This document shows, one piece after another, positions 34,120 through 44,691 of a stretch of 64,000 nt of DNA (the stretch's first letter is position 1; each line of letters begins with the position of its first letter). This DNA is from Triatoma infestans (lineage: Eukaryota; Arthropoda; Insecta; Hemiptera; Reduviidae), in NCBI GenBank assembly GCA_011037195.1, contig JAAEAF010012626.1:124001-188000 (forward strand), written 5' to 3'. The translations under genes and the position numbers were made by a program. Below the pieces are notes generated by a model. It was not told the DNA's origin. It did no database searches and saw nothing but the letters and a program-made list of their open reading frames with translations.

Positions 34120-34800
34120 CAATGGAAGATGTCTCCAGTTAATTCTCCAGAGAGAATTATCGGAACAAGAAGTTTGTGATCTTATCCGATGCTTCGGTCT
34201 CTAATAAAACAGTAAGTTCATGTGTTATCAGTTTGAAAAAGGTTTGGGAATGCCTCAGTAAACTTGATAACTGGTCAGAAATATCTGGGTTGTCCTTTTT
34301 TTGTTGTCGAAGTTAATAATAAGGCCAATAATGTGGCTAGTAAGGTTGCAACAAGCAACTGGCTTCATGGGGCCAGAATCCTTTTCTTGGCAAAGGCGAC
34401 CAGTCTATAAGAAGAGCCAGAAAATGATGAAGAAGCTAAGAAAGCATTGTTCTGGAGAACCTCCCACAAGTGAAGCAAGCTTTAAGATCCTTCTGGGCAG
34501 TTGTGATCCGAAATGAGCTGAGGGTAAATCAACTTGGACTGATTATACTGAAGGTTCCCTCACAACATCGTCAACTCAGAGACACCTGAAGAAGTTGCGC
34601 TGACAGATTTTTCGGGGATATGGGGCAGACTCCAATTCCCCTCGTGATAACTCGTTATTATTCAGAGAAAGTTGAGAAACCTGCGTAAATACTAGGATTC
34701 GGAGAAGGAATAGTGTCCCTAGAACATTCCCAGATCATGAAATTTCTTTGGGAAATAGACCTGGAAGAGGTGTTTTAGGTAGAGAATGTAGTCACTACTA
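34120..34800 (+). pseudogene. LINE RNase H and C-terminal relic (I/Jockey-like)
   Basis: Frames give NKKFVILSDASVSNKTVSS near 34163, then KKVWECLSKLDNWSEISGL, then (shifted) NNKANNVASKVATSNWLHGA near 34313, then ILGFGEGIVSLEHSQIMKF and WEIDLEEVF ending near 34777. The order matches a retroelement RNase H domain (F-x-SDS..; W-x-C..L; GNEKADxLAR) followed by the C-terminal tail found in I/Jockey-like LINEs. RNase H would remove RNA from the RNA-DNA hybrid. The catalytic GNE is degraded to VNN, and there are several stops and frameshifts, so it is dead. The upstream RT is not recognisable. Confidence 0.6.
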
Positions 34801-35659
34801 GTGATTGGGCACAGTAGTCTTTTAAGATCGCAGTGCATTATATTCCCTCCATCCAGAATAAAACATTGGTAACTAATCTTATTAAAAATTGGTTTCTGTT
34901 GCACTTTATCGGAGCCTATACTTTCTGAAAGAACTGAATTAATGCAGTTGGATAAATATTACGTGTATGTAGACTAGGTTGGGTATTTCTTAATTGTAGA
35001 AGTTGATCCATAACGTAGTGGCTGGAGATGCCATGCTATTGGAAAGATCTATTGAATTTCCTTAGTTGGACTGTGAATCTGCAGATATGGCAAGATCCTT
35101 GAAAATGGCTGAGATCCCATTATTGCTTAAAAGGGCTGAGAAAATGAAGCGGTTAATATTGGATTTTGTTAAATTAGAAGCTTAGGGTTTTGTCTGTGAT
35201 TATTTTATTCAAGATTATTCTTCTGGGTGGCCTCCCGAAGCATAAGCCGCTCAGTCTGATCCATAGTGAAGACTCGGTAATGTATAAAGTGTATAAATGC
35301 CGTGCATTAATAGAGAATCGCAGGTACATTAAGCATCCAAAATCCTTAATTAAAAGTTGCATTTATTCCATTGCACGGTGTAGTTTTTTTTTAAGTATAA
35401 TCCACGATTTTCTTGCATTTTTTTTATTTAATTATATCCATCCTCTTGACGTTAATTAATTTATCTTTTTCTTTTTAGTTTATACGTTTTTTAATTAGAA
35501 TCTTCTTTTATTTTTTCTACTCGATGAGAGTTGAAGACAGAGAAAGAATAGTTGATGCAGAAGTTTTTTTTTTTTTTTTTTTAAAAAAAGATGAATTGTA
35601 TACAGTTGGTGCTTTGAAAAAAAAATTGAAAAGAGCACAAAAAGACAAAGAAGTTCTGG
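34801..35659. other. Spacer, unassigned
   Basis: Moderately AT-rich with poly-T at 35564-35582. It may include further decayed LINE sequence up to about 35230, but I cannot support it. Confidence 0.4.
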
Positions 35660-36360
35660 TGTGAAGATTTCTTCATTAAAAAAAAAGAAAGAAAGAAAAT
35701 GCCCAGAGACCGGAGATGGCAGTCAGTATAGGGTTGAAGAGGACATTTTCACTGTGCACACCACTTCCTGTCGTCCTCTGCCATACCCTGGTGACATTGA
35801 AAGAAACAAAAGATCCCAACTAGCTGTGGTGGTAGCTCCTTTTTCATTTCATAGCTTTATATGAATGTATAAAGCTGCTTCTGGGAAGGCATACAAGTGG
35901 AGAGAAAGAGGGAGTGACAGTGAGCATGAGAAAGGGAGATTCGAAGTAGAATATCTCTGTTCTAAAAGAAGAGGGATGGATATTATGATGCTGTTGAAAT
36001 CTCGGCATCCGCTGCTGCTGCACTAGCAAAGCATGTATATCTCTCTGTACTAAGTATGCTCTCATCATATTTGGTGATGCTGGCTCGGTATACCGTCTTC
36101 TCTTATACCATAGCGGAGTGAGAAAGAGAACGAACATAAAGAAGTGCAGATTTAGAGAGGCTCACTCCTCCACTTACCCGGGCAAGAGGCAGCCTCTCTT
36201 TCTCTACATAGCCCCCTGTTACCATAGCAACGTTAAATGTTAGCTGCCCCTCTACAAGTTCTATTTTTCTGCCATTCACATGCACTTCCAACTAACCCTC
36301 CTCATCTTTTTTTGCGCCCCTCTTTCTGATTTTTCCCGGCAGACTTTGACTCCCACCTCC
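35660..36360. promoter_or_regulatory. GC-richer island with RFX X-box
   Basis: Unique in the window and less AT-rich than the flanks. It carries GTTACCATAGCAAC at 36218-36231, a perfect palindromic X-box (GTNRCC-N2-RGYAAC). In animals RFX factors bind this, typically in promoters of ciliary genes. No credible exon was found beside it; short frames on both strands lack recognisable domains. Confidence 0.35.
36218..36231. promoter_or_regulatory. X-box (RFX-type) motif
   Basis: GTTACC-AT-AGCAAC matches both half-sites of the RFX consensus. The match is seen; function is inferred. It could occur by chance, and no ciliary gene was found nearby. Confidence 0.4.
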
Positions 36361-36959
36361 TAGATTTGCCTTCTCAACTAAATCCACCCACATACTTTAT
36401 ATAAATGTATATATATATATATATATACATATATGTATAAAACAAATAAATAAAACAGGGATCCAATCATGAAAGTGTGACGTCCCTTTTATAGATTTGT
36501 CAGCCTAGTGACGTAATTTGTAGGGATGATATGAGTGAATTTTTCTCTGTCATTCTTTCAAAGCCTAAAAAGAACAGCCGAAGGTAATAAGGTAGGTAGG
36601 CAAGTGGAAGCTCCTATCGTGATTTTCGATTGTATTTGTAAATGATTTATCATGATTCCTTTCTCATGAGAACGGAGAAAATAAATTGAAATAAAATATA
36701 AATTTATAAGACCAGTCCTTCAATAATAAAACATATAATTGAAAATTATTTCCTTTTTACTTTCTTTTATAAAATTGAGTAAAATTTACCAATTCGAGTT
36801 TTGATGGTATTACATATTTTGAGTACGACTGAACACGAATAAATGGTTTTAGTAAAAGCACTCTCTCTTGGTGAATTTGTTTATGTAAAGAGTTACACTA
36901 GTTGTAACAGTAAACAATCGATAATATCAGAATGTACAAACTTGATAATTCATTTTGTT
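36361..36959. other. AT-rich spacer
   Basis: (TA)n at 36407-36427. Nothing else supported. Confidence 0.5.
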
Positions 36960-37900
36960 ACCGCCTTGGAATAGGGTAAGAATTTTTGTGCTAATTTCGA
37001 TTAACCGGAAGTACCACTTGACGAAAGACTTTTTTTACTTTCTCTTATTTTGTTGTTGTTGTTGTTGCTGTTGTTTATTTAGCAGGATGGGGATTAGCTC
37101 GGTGGAAGTGCGTTGAATTCCCTTCGCGGAAGTCCCTGTTACGGTTCCATGCTACCCTTAGATTTTTTTTTCGTTTTCCTAGAAGCCTCTACAGCTCACT
37201 GTCCGGTGATGGACAAGTGTTGTCTGTAACGAGAGAACACTGTCCAGAGGCCGGCAGTGCACTGAGAAGGCTTAGGGTGCCAATGACCATAGGTGTTGAC
37301 GCGCCTTAAATTAAAAAAAAGATCTGGTGTGAAATATTCACACAACTTTCCCTTAAATCCTTTTAATATAATTATATATAAAATCACAAATTTTCTTTAA
37401 ACTCAAATTTTACATATTGTGCCAGCATTGTAGAGGTGATCAGTAACTAACCCATATCATCTTGTCAGGTAGAGAAGTGGGGGATTGTTATATGATGACT
37501 TAGTAGAGCGCTCCAAAAACTCCGAACCAACTACTTGTCAAATTTCAAAAATTAACGCTACAAATTCCGCACTACGGTCCAAAAAAATAATATATTTTTT
37601 GAAAAAATTTGTTTCTGTTAAAAGCAATACGTTTTTATCTGTAAAGTTTAAAGGAAATTGTATTGGTCGTTTTTGTGAAAATTCCAAAAAACTAAAAAAC
37701 CTATTCTATCAAGGCGCAGTTCTGGTTAAACGATTTTCTTCAAATTTGGAGTTCTATCAATGCTTCCAATGTATATTAAATTTGTGTAGGTGGTAAAACC
37801 ATATATTTTACTGAAGTGGTACTTTAGAGGAAGCATAACATAGTATTCCCCCCAGAATACTTCCTGGGAAAATGTTTCAGATAAAAGTGATAGGTATTCA
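36960..37900. repeat. Family A pieces around a SINE
   Basis: Left of the SINE, plus strand: GATTAACCGGAAGTACCACT at about 37000 and TTTACTTTCTCTTATTTTG at 37034, then (TTG)n. Right of it, minus strand: AGATCTGGTGTGAAATATTC (37320, right-end hairpin) and, from about 37495, AACGCTACAAATTCCGCAC, TTGGTCGTTTTTGTGAAAAT and GTTCTGGTTAAACGATTTTC. The two sides have opposite orientations, so they are separate copies. Confidence 0.65.
37085..37316 (+). mobile_element. tRNA-derived SINE
   Basis: The 5' end GGGGATTAGCTCGGTGGAAG looks like the start of a tRNA of the Ala type, containing a usable A-box. The B-box is decayed (ACGGTTCCATG). The body has CTACAGCTCACTGTCCGGTG, AGAGAACACTGTCCAGAGGC, GGCAGTGCACTGAGAAGGC and the end TTGACGCGCCTTAAATTAAA. 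This copy best shows the tRNA origin of the family. Confidence 0.9.
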
Positions 37901-38259
37901 TGTGTTAATTAATTAATTAATTAGGAATTTGATGAAACTTTGATTATTGGAAGATGAAAAACGCAATAAGAGATACTCCTGTCAATCATTTATATGAAGC
38001 AAATTCAAGGAAAATTGTTTTTTTTTGGAGAATTCTGGGTTTTCTGCTTCTTTTTTTTTTATGCCATGATTTCGGCTATTTAGCCATTCCATGACGCGTA
38101 GCCCAGTATAAAAGGCTGCGCTGGCGACTGATGTTGTTCGTTTAGTTGGATAACCACGGAGTACGTGAGGATAATCTCGGAGGCAAACAACTTCCACTTC
38201 TAGGAATTCTGGTATGTTGCAATGATCTATTCCTGTAAAATGCCACTACAGTGTGAAGA
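37901..38259. other. Spacer
   Basis: (TTAA)-rich tract at 37905-37923. The frame on the minus strand at 37982-38197 has no recognisable domain. Nothing supported. Confidence 0.4.
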
Positions 38260-38460
38260 AATAACATAAACGGAAATACTACTTAACAAAGTCTGAAACT
38301 TACCGGAATTTTCTTCGAAAATGGTTCTAGTATTTTCTTTGAAATGATTTTCTAGCAGCCTTAAATAAACCTATCATATTTAGTTGAAAATTTTTCCCGG
38401 TAAACTTAATTGAAATTGCCGTTACAAGGCGCTGCTATACAAAATGGTCACATCCAAGTA
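38260..38460 (+). repeat. Family A fragment
   Basis: CGGAAATACTACTTAACAAA, TTCTTCGAAAATGGTTCTAG and TTTAGTTGAAAATTTTTCCC, one plus-strand unit. Confidence 0.65.
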
Positions 38461-38639
38461 ATCCATTAAGCCCAACCAACAGGCATAATATTCACAACCT
38501 ATTTCTAGATTAACTAAAAATGTAGAAAAAAATCCAAATAGGAATGAAAATTGTTATATGCATATATTTATAATATTGCATAAATTCACATTGGAAATAA
38601 CATACCTATATATGTACAAGATACAATGTAGATAATTAA

Positions 38640-38811
38640 TTAATTTATTGAAGAAGGACAATTTCAGCGGCATTTTATTAAAAAACCATTTGCAATCCCT
38701 TCCTGTACTCCTAATTACATTCTCCATATTTAAACAACCATGGACTCCTTATTCCTCTTTACGTAATCTGTGCACTTTAAATATTGCCTTAAAGTATTAG
38801 CCCTACCCTCC
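38640..38811 (+). repeat. 172-bp direct repeat, left copy
   Basis: Identical, base for base by eye, to 39465-39636. It begins TTAATTTATTGAAGAAGGAC and ends TATTAGCCCTACCCTCC. A frame inside (NLLKKDNFSGILLKNHLQSL..) is open for about 50 codons and could be LINE-derived. Confidence 0.9.
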
Positions 38812-39464
38812 TTTCGAGTGTCTCGCATTGTAGGCTCTCGAAGTGATCAAGAGAAACCTGCTTTCTTTGGACGCTGGAAGAATCTTGCCGAGAAATACTC
38901 TGTGGAGTTTGACACTTCATTGGCAGTCACAACTATCACTGTTAAGAGCAAAAATTCGTGCTACCTCTAGGGATGAATCTGTTAGAGGAGCTAAAAATAC
39001 GGAATGCTTCCTTCTCTATTGTTAAACTGACTATTGAACTTACTATTATTAAAGTGGAATTTGGGGCCTATTTTGGTAAGAATCTGGATCACAAAAGTAA
39101 GCTGTTTGATTTAAGATGGTTTTTCAGATTGAGAGGCGAGCTAATAAATTTGGGTAGCGTGCCATGGTTAGACAGGGAGGAGGATAAGAGACTTTGTGCG
39201 TTATGTGCACTTTGAGTGAGGGAAGATCTTTTCCATTTTTTGGTAGAGTATCCGAAATTAAATGAGCTTCGCATTAAATATATGGGATGTTCTAATATTT
39301 CAGGACCACTGATTGTTAAGTTGCTATCTTCTCCTAGACTACCACCACCCACTTGTAAAGTTTTCCAAAACTCTAAGAGTTTTAGAATTAAAATACTTGA
39401 AGGAGACAATTCTTCCATTGATAACTTTTAAATCTATACAGTTATTTTAGTTAGAAGTGGTCAG
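38812..39464 (+). pseudogene. LINE C-terminal relic between identical repeats
   Basis: Three overlapping plus frames make a broken protein: PRNTLWSLTLHWQSQLSLLR, then KLFDLRWFFRLRGELINLGS, and REEDKRLCALC followed after a stop by REDLFHFLVEYPKLNELRIK YMG. The last part has the form of the zinc-knuckle tail of non-LTR retrotransposons (CxLC..E-xx-HFL-xxCP-x-xxxR..). Two frameshifts, a TGA, and the second Cys replaced (VEYP for VECP) show it is dead. It belongs to a different family from the relics at 15454 and 27211. Confidence 0.6.
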
Positions 39465-39636
39465 TTAATTTATTGAAGAAGGACAATTTCAGCGGCATTT
39501 TATTAAAAAACCATTTGCAATCCCTTCCTGTACTCCTAATTACATTCTCCATATTTAAACAACCATGGACTCCTTATTCCTCTTTACGTAATCTGTGCAC
39601 TTTAAATATTGCCTTAAAGTATTAGCCCTACCCTCC
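39465..39636 (+). repeat. 172-bp direct repeat, right copy
   Basis: Right copy of the repeat at 38640-38811, offset exactly 825 bp. Its flanks differ from those of the left copy from the first base outside, so the repeat borders are sharp. Confidence 0.9.
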
Positions 39637-39789
39637 GTTATCAGTTTTTGTTTCCTATTAATATAATTATAAGATCAACACAGTCACAACTTGTATTTAA
39701 TTATAAGAATTTGCTTGTTTCTTTTATTTATTTATCTTTATGTCTGTATTTATTACCTATGTATTATTTTGTTTACCTCCGATTATTCC

Positions 39790-39823
<34 letters not shown>

Positions 39824-40992
39824 CTATTTAATGCTTTCATTTTTCTTTCATTATTATTATTATTATTGTTATTGTTATTTTCTTCTAATGACTATACCAA
39901 CTCCTGAGGCAGCTAGAATTGTAATGATTAAAGCAGGAGAAAATCGCGGAGATTTTATACCAGATTTATTTATTTTATTTACATTGGTTTTGGGATGGAA
40001 AATTAATAAATTTCCATCTTATTTGCATTTTTTTTTTTAAATAGATATCTTATTTCTTAATGAACATTATCGTAAGATATCGACTCTATGAAACCCTCAG
40101 GATCCACTGCTTTGATAATAAAATTAAAAAGAAAATATGTTGCATGGAAGCATGGCTGATGGAGCTGGAAACGACAGAAGATATTCATTCTCTAAACAAA
40201 TTTTTCTTCCACTACCATTTTTCTTTAGCATCATGTAATTGTGGACCATTACTATGAATGTAGCACTCGCAACTTCTAACACGGACATCTCTGATTGGAA
40301 TGACAGAAAAATGGAGCACTGTTGGCTGCTTGTTACGAATATTAGATCGCCGCTTATAGATGCAAAATAAAGTAAGAAATTTTTATACTGATGTGTGTGC
40401 TTATTATTTTGCACAGCAGTGTACCATGGAATGATGATAGAGTTTGACAAAGCTGTAAAAACACGTAAAATATTAAACCGATCACGATAAAACTTGGTTT
40501 ACTATATTTATATTGGATTCAAGTAATGGTGAAGAGAAATAGACACTACCATAATAATTTATAACTATTTAGAAAAAAGTGATAAATTTAATTTTATGAC
40601 AACAATTCATTCAAACTCTTAATCTTTCAATTTTTATAATATTTGCATTAACAAATCCTTTTATTAATATATGCATTAGCAAAGAGACTGCTTGTTGATG
40701 TTGTTGACTTAGAAAAATATAAGCTGCCTGACTATTTATTTACGATAAAATTTGTCCAAAACAAACAGAGCTCTAAATTGATAGAAATCAAGGCGTGTAG
40801 GTTATGTGGGTTAAATTATCGATATATATTTAAAGTTACAGTCAGAAGTGGTGAACATTCCATATTGAGACATTGCCATTGGTATGTGGTTTTTGTTTTG
40901 TAGAAATTCTCTGAAATTAACATAGCTTGATTTCTGTTTTAAATAAATTAATAAATAAAGAACCGGTTCCAACGTTTTTCTATTTAAAGTAC
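39637..40992. other. AT-rich spacer
   Basis: Long poly-T at 39790-39819 and (ATT)n-like sequence at 39850-39880. Short frames near 39890 and 40060-40450 are unassigned. Confidence 0.45.
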
Positions 40993-41730
40993 TATTATAT
41001 ACTGTGGATCAAAAGAGTATTGGCAAAATCTGTTTATTGGATACAAGTCTAAAAAAAGGCATCTTTAAATATTAAATTTGTATTTATGCCGAACTGGAAA
41101 TAGAAATGAACACAGTTGAAATAAGTTTAACAATATTAAAATTCAAATAGGAAAAAAACACACGTCAATAAGGTATTGGCCACGGAATAATCAATTTAAA
41201 AATTATTGATTAGATCGCTAGTCAACATTTTTCCTTCAATAATAGCCTTTAGTCTTTTAGGGATGGACCGAACTAAATTTTTTATGGTCATAGGTAATGT
41301 TTTTTCCATTCTTCTTCCAAAATATCTTTCCGCTCTTCTTTCGATGTAATTTTTTTTTCTTCCGACTACTGAGATCTAATGTCTGCTATAGGATTCAAAT
41401 TTGGTATATGAGGAGGTGTTCCGACTTGGCGAGCTACTTTGAAGATTAGCCATTCTTAAGTTTATCCCGCTGTGTGTTTAGGAACTGTGTCTTGCTGGAA
41501 AATAAAGCAAGACTCTAATCCCAAATTTCTTGTACCCACTTTTAAATTTTAGGCGCAAAATAGTTAAAAAAGGAGGTAGATCTCATTTAGGCTCAATGAA
41601 GTGCAAATTTCCTATTCCCTTTGTGCCATGCATATACAAACCCTAACATGGCCTCCACCATGGATTTCTATGACTAATATCATCTTTCTTTCATTCACTG
41701 TAAGTTCACAATTTTTTGAATGCTTATGAG
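40993..41730 (-). pseudogene. Tc1-like transposase, C-terminal half
   Basis: The minus strand from about 41720 reads ELTVNERKMILVIEIHGGGH, then CMAQREGIGNLHFIEPK, KFGIRVLLYFPARH, PPHIPNLNPIADIRSQ and IKNLVRSIPKRLKAIIEGK. This follows the Tc1 family order: HGGGSVMVWGC; G..LHFIEG; KLG-x-VFQQD-x-PKHT; P-x-SPDLNPIE; LxxLV.SMPRR..AVI. In that family the QQD and DLNPIE segments supply catalytic acids of the DDE triad. Here the QQD Asp reads ARH and DLNPIE reads NLNPIA, so catalysis is lost. The end at about 40990 (TACTGTGGATCAAAAGAGTA-TTGGC) resembles a Tc1 terminal repeat. The N-terminal half and the other end are missing. Confidence 0.85.
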
Positions 41731-42799
41731 CGAATTGACAATGAGCAATAGCTGAATTAACATATTTTATTAAGAGAAATTAATTGTATAACCTATGTAA
41801 GTTTTGTTTTATACAATATAAACAATCAACATTACAAATATTACCAGTTATTTTTTGGATTTGTATTATTTCTATTTTTTTACTTTAATAATCCTAGTGT
41901 TTATTAGAAAAATAAAAGTGTTAAAAATTGTTCGTTACTATTTTATTTATTCTTTACTAATTTATTTACATTTAATATTATAAAACGCCTTTTGTATAAA
42001 TATTTTTTGTCTATACTTCTTTGAAATATCGTATTAGTAGTGCTAAATATCAAGTAAATTTCCTTCAATACCTTCCGGACAGTTATTAAATTCAAGTTTA
42101 ACCCCCCAACGGTCTCTTCCTTATGTTTGTTCCAGATAAAGAATTTACAAAAGATCAAAACTATTTGTTTTTTTTTTTAAATTTTATACTCCCAAAAGTC
42201 CAAATTCAAGGTGTTATTTTAGATTGAATGATTGCGACCTCTAATAGGGGACTTGGGATAGAACCTAAAAGTGGGGTGAAACCGAGTATGCTTATATTTC
42301 TTTCCTTTAGTTAGTAACATTGTTTCTTTGGAGTTAGATCTCGAAAGAAGCTGTCAAGCCATTATAACCATGAAGATTGTTTGTGTGAGCATCAATGTTT
42401 ATGTGATCCACAAGTTATTTGGTTTTTGTGGTGCTGTATTTTGTTTTGTTAGTTTTATCTGGTTCTTTTTGTCTACCATGGAAACTGAGAAGATCTATTT
42501 CAATTTTATACTGTTGAGTGCAATAAATAGTCCTTAAAAAAAAGCTCTTCTGAAGGAAGACGAGAACCAAACCCAATGTCTTCTTAACAAAGTGACAACA
42601 AAAGAAGATTCGAAAACGAAAGATTCAGATGGTTACATGGTTGAAGAGTCAGAAGCGGGCTCATGAAGGTTGTATATAGGGTAGGATGAAGATGATTATT
42701 TACACGAATACCTGTGGGTTCCATGTCCCTGACTGAGAATATAACAGTATCCGGTTTTACCCCACAGAGTACCAGCTAAAATTCGTCAATTATAAGTCT
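41731..42799. other. AT-rich spacer, unassigned
   Basis: No repeat family recognised. The frame at 42328-42537 has hydrophobic stretches but no domain I know. Confidence 0.45.
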
Positions 42800-43170
42800 A
42801 TAAACTGCAGTAAGTCGTGTGAGTTTTTCACACTAGATTTTTTGATATATTTGTTCACAGCACACAATACACATACACAATACACATATACACAATACAC
42901 ATATACACAATACACATATACACAATACACATATACACAATACACATATACACAATACACATATACACAATACACATATACACAATACACATATACACAA
43001 TACACATATACACAATACACATACGACCTACAAACTTATATCTAACCCTTTCGCTAAATATATTTTTTTCTTATACAAGGAACCTCACATTATGTATTAA
43101 CAAAGAAATTCTCGATTTCTTGGTAAAATTGACACCTCCCTCTTAGTGTAATGAGAGATAATAAAAATAA
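42800..43170. repeat. Family A pieces with minisatellite at the microsatellite site
   Basis: A right end in plus orientation (GTCGTGTGAGTTTTTCACAC at 42815) is followed by a minus-strand left portion: GATATATTTGTTCACAG, the minisatellite at 42863-43022, TTTCGCTAAATATATTTTTT, AAGGAACCTCACATTATGT and GACACCTCCCTCTTAGTG. The minisatellite stands exactly where other copies hold (CA)n. Confidence 0.7.
42863..43022. repeat. Minisatellite, 15-bp unit, about 10 copies
   Basis: Unit ACAATACACATATAC, nearly uniform; the first unit is two bases short. Being a multiple of three it leaves open frames on both strands (period of five residues, QYTYT on plus), which are artefacts. Confidence 0.95.
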
Positions 43171-44496
43171 AATGTGAGTAGTTCAGTTTGAAACGATAAA
43201 AGATACAAAATAAGCAATGATTATATAAAATGACAAAGCTAAAACAGAACCATAATTTTATAGATTTTAGATTAAGTTAAGATTTCTTTTTGGATGTAAC
43301 TTTTTTTGGCTCTCTTTCTCTTATGTTAATTAAAGAGTTAAATAATTTAAACCCATATTATTAGTCATTTAAAAAAAAAAAAAAAATGAGAAAAATAATA
43401 AATCCTGAGAACTGTTAATGAAACTGACGAAATAGATGTGAAATGGGGATGTAGAATAATAATAAAAACGAAGAAGAAACCAACGTGAATTATCGTATAG
43501 AATATTAAATTTTAATAAACTCTCTTGATGGCGGGGGGGGGGAAGACAAATATAATGGAAAAGAATAAAATAAACGTAAAGAGAAATTAATATCATCGTG
43601 TATATATGTGCTGCCCAGAGAGAGGGATGGCTATGTTTGATTATGAGCTATGTACACACAACTTTGGAGATTAAATTTACATTCACATATATCGCATATA
43701 TATACTGATATAACAGACACGCTATGTGTGAACATACTTTTGTGGAAAATATCATAAAGGATATTATGAAAGTACAAAAATATATTCCCATCATATATAT
43801 AATATATATATATGTGTGTATTTTTTGTTGGATTATATATTTAACCACTTCGCTGTCCATACCTTCTATATATTATATGAGAAATTCTGTTTATTCACTA
43901 GTAAACTTCCAGCTGTTTTCCTTCCTCCCCCTGGATTTTCACTTTTTATTTTTATTTTTTTCATACTCTTTTATATTGCTTTTCTCTTGAATATTTGGAG
44001 GATGATTAATTTTAAAAAGTTACATATAAAATATCTCTGATGCTTTCCAGTTTTGCGGACCCAACCACAACTACATTTAAAAAAGATCACTTCAGATTTA
44101 CATACGGAAGTATTCACTAAGTAAAGAGACTAATAACTAACTATAACTTAATGTATATCTGTTTAAGGGGAATAATTTCATTATCATTAGTTGGCATCAC
44201 TGTCATCAATTTAAAGCAGCTGTTTGACCACTATAACTTCCATTAAAACGATGGCAAGCCCTTTAGTAATGTGAAGTTCAGTTTAGAATGATTTTTGTCT
44301 TCAGAGAGGGGTGAAATTGTCAGAAATTTTACTCCAAATTGCTTAAGCATTGCACTGTTTATGTTCAATGGAATCATTACAACTTCTAAAAGTAGGTAGC
44401 TGATCAGTTTTAAAGTTGCCGAACACGCCCCCTCGAGGTTTCAATCCTATTGTTAGTCGTATTCAAGTCATTACTAGTGAGATTGTTGAAGATTGA
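43171..44496. other. AT-rich spacer
   Basis: Poly-A at 43371-43386, G-run at 43533-43541, (TA)n near 43795-43812. No gene supported. Confidence 0.5.
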
Positions 44497-44691
44497 AGAG
44501 AAGCCTACGATACAACGCTTTTCCACAAAATGCGTAATCAACGATTTGAAATTACTAAAAAAGTAATGAGCGATGTTCTGCCAAATCAATCTTACAGTCA
44601 GGATTTACCAACAATAGATCGGATAACTTTTCTGGTTAGATACCCTGAAAGTGTCTACATGATGTCAACTTTCACATCAACGAAGAAATGA
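44497..44691 (+). other. Unassigned 64-codon open frame
   Basis: From just after a TGA at 44494 to a TGA at 44689. It reads REAYDTTLFHKMRNQRFEIT, KKVMSDVLPNQSYSQDLPTI and DRITFLVRYPESVYMMSTFT. The composition is protein-like rather than low-complexity. No start codon context or neighbour supports a gene; it may be an old transposon or exon remnant. I do not recognise it. Confidence 0.2.

Noticed and set aside
39831..40040. Frame containing PTPEAARIVMIKAGENRG
   Set aside because: The middle looks protein-like, but it begins in poly-pyrimidine sequence, ends in poly-Phe and has no supporting context.
42790..43045. Frames with a five-residue period
   Set aside because: They are the translation of a 15-bp minisatellite, which is open in any frame lacking a stop in the unit.
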